DNA from: Shewanella psychropiezotolerans
Lineage (GTDB): Bacteria; Pseudomonadota; Gammaproteobacteria; Enterobacterales; Shewanellaceae
Direction: 5' to 3'
Length of the DNA: 64,000 nt
Assembly (NCBI RefSeq): GCF_007197555.1
Contig: NZ_CP041614.1
Coordinates: 3,898,001 to 3,962,000, forward strand
The translations under genes were made by a program, and so were the position numbers. The notes beneath the pieces are model-generated. The model was not told the DNA's origin. It did not search any database and saw only the letters and a program-made list of their open reading frames with translations. Below, piece after piece: positions 63,406 through 64,000 of the stretch (position 1 is its first letter; the number at the start of each line of letters is the position of its first letter).

Positions 63406-64000
63406 TTATGAAACCAAAGCAGCCAGATTCAGATGCTCAGCGGCGGCTTCCGCTGTAGCCTCACTGAGATAGGGCACAACTCCTAGACACGAAGAAGGCA
63501 TGAGTTGGTGTAAGCTGGCGAGATTATCATCCAGGCAGCGGGTCTGTGGTTCCACGATATTAGCGACCCAACCAACAAGGGTTAACCCATCGGCTATGAT
63601 CGCTTCATGTGTCAGTACTGCGTGATTTAAACAGCCTAGTTTCACACCCACGACTAAAATTACAGGTATATCTAAGCTCTGCACAACCTCAGAGAGAAAT
63701 TGACCTTCCCCTAAAGGCAGACGCCAGCCCCCCGCCCCTTCGATGAGGCAAACATCATTATCATTCAGCTCTGCTGCAACAATACTTTGCTGTATCTTCG
63801 CCAGTATTGCGCCGGGACTGATGTCGACTCCTGTCTGTGACGCTGCAATATGCGGCGCAATCGCAGGCAAGAAAGAGATAGGATTTACCAGCTCATAATC
63901 CAACTCTATGCTGGATTGCTCGATGAGGGCCAGTGCATCACTGTTTCTCAAGCCCTTCTCAGTCGTCTCACAACCAGAGGCGACAGGTTTAAGGCCTAAG
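63406..64000 (-). CDS. bioD: Dethiobiotin synthetase BioD, N terminus beyond window
   Basis: The frame stays open to the right edge, so about 198 C-terminal codons are seen and the N-terminal P-loop lies outside. LKPVASGCETTEKGLRNSDA is the conserved segment after the P-loop with the catalytic Lys, and IEGAGGWRLPL and VILVVGVKLGCLNHAVLT are the following BioD motifs. BioD uses ATP and CO2 to close the ureido ring of dethiobiotin. The apparent start within the window at 63951 is an internal TTG and not the real one. Confidence 0.94.
   Translation of the reverse strand, partial: LGLKPVASGCETTEKGLRNSDALALIEQSSIELDYELVNPISFLPAIAPHIAASQTGVDISPGAILAKIQQSIVAAELNDNDVCLIEGAGGWRLPLGEGQFLSEVVQSLDIPVILVVGVKLGCLNHAVLTHEAIIADGLTLVGWVANIVEPQTRCLDDNLASLHQLMPSSCLGVVPYLSEATAEAAAEHLNLAALVS

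Overview
The window reads as chromosome of a Shewanella-like marine gammaproteobacterium. The best indicators are a small tetraheme cytochrome of the cctA type (a Shewanella signature), a curli locus with several very large curlins as in Alteromonadales, an assimilatory nirBD cluster paired with a PP2C/kinase fusion, and moderate GC. No rRNA, tRNA or CRISPR array was seen.

Layout. 1-7.5 kb: a haem-uptake locus, with a TonB-dependent receptor (broken by one base in a G run) and a secreted protein on the minus strand, divergent from a plus-strand ExbB/TolQ-like gene, a DUF2149 gene and a CobN-like chelatase carrying a signal peptide and a C-terminal membrane anchor. A Fur-box-like site lies between them. 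This matches the hmuRSTUV-type logic in which a CobN homologue (HmuS) handles haem. 7.5-14.3 kb: a membrane/coiled-coil protein, then a minus-strand MacB-type export operon with three successive adaptor genes; its ATPase is also broken by one base in a C run. 14.7-23.8 kb: accessory DNA with a lipoprotein bearing a hexanucleotide repeat, IS6 and IS5 family relics, a decayed trpB fragment, and an intact AT-rich four-gene unit resembling vxrABC plus a large glycosidase-like protein. The two halves of an IS6 family element bracket this segment.

23.8-36.7 kb: housekeeping and small-molecule genes, including two GNAT acetyltransferases, a diiron/MBL protein, a YdjA nitroreductase and a DoxX protein. 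A TPP-riboswitch operon for thiamine follows (outer-membrane receptor, YkoF-like thiamine-binding protein, PnuT permease, sugar-kinase-like thiamine kinase candidate), then a YcfL lipoprotein, a double hotdog thioesterase and HinT. 37.2-46.9 kb: curli locus, all minus strand: csgDEFG plus three giant CsgA-like curlins (543-667 residues) and two CsgB-like nucleators, one very short; csgC is absent. 47.3-56.9 kb: nitrite assimilation (PP2C-kinase, NarK-type transporter, nirD, nirB, ANTAR regulator, YbiB/TrpD2-like protein, siroheme methyltransferase). nirB has a sigma-54 promoter and a leader terminator, the arrangement expected for ANTAR antitermination. 57-64 kb: MYG1 protein, cctA, htpX, a lipoprotein oligopeptidase of the M3 family, and the C-terminal part of bioD.

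Starts were adjusted by eye from ribosome-binding sites and signal peptides. Functional calls rest on motif recognition without database searches.
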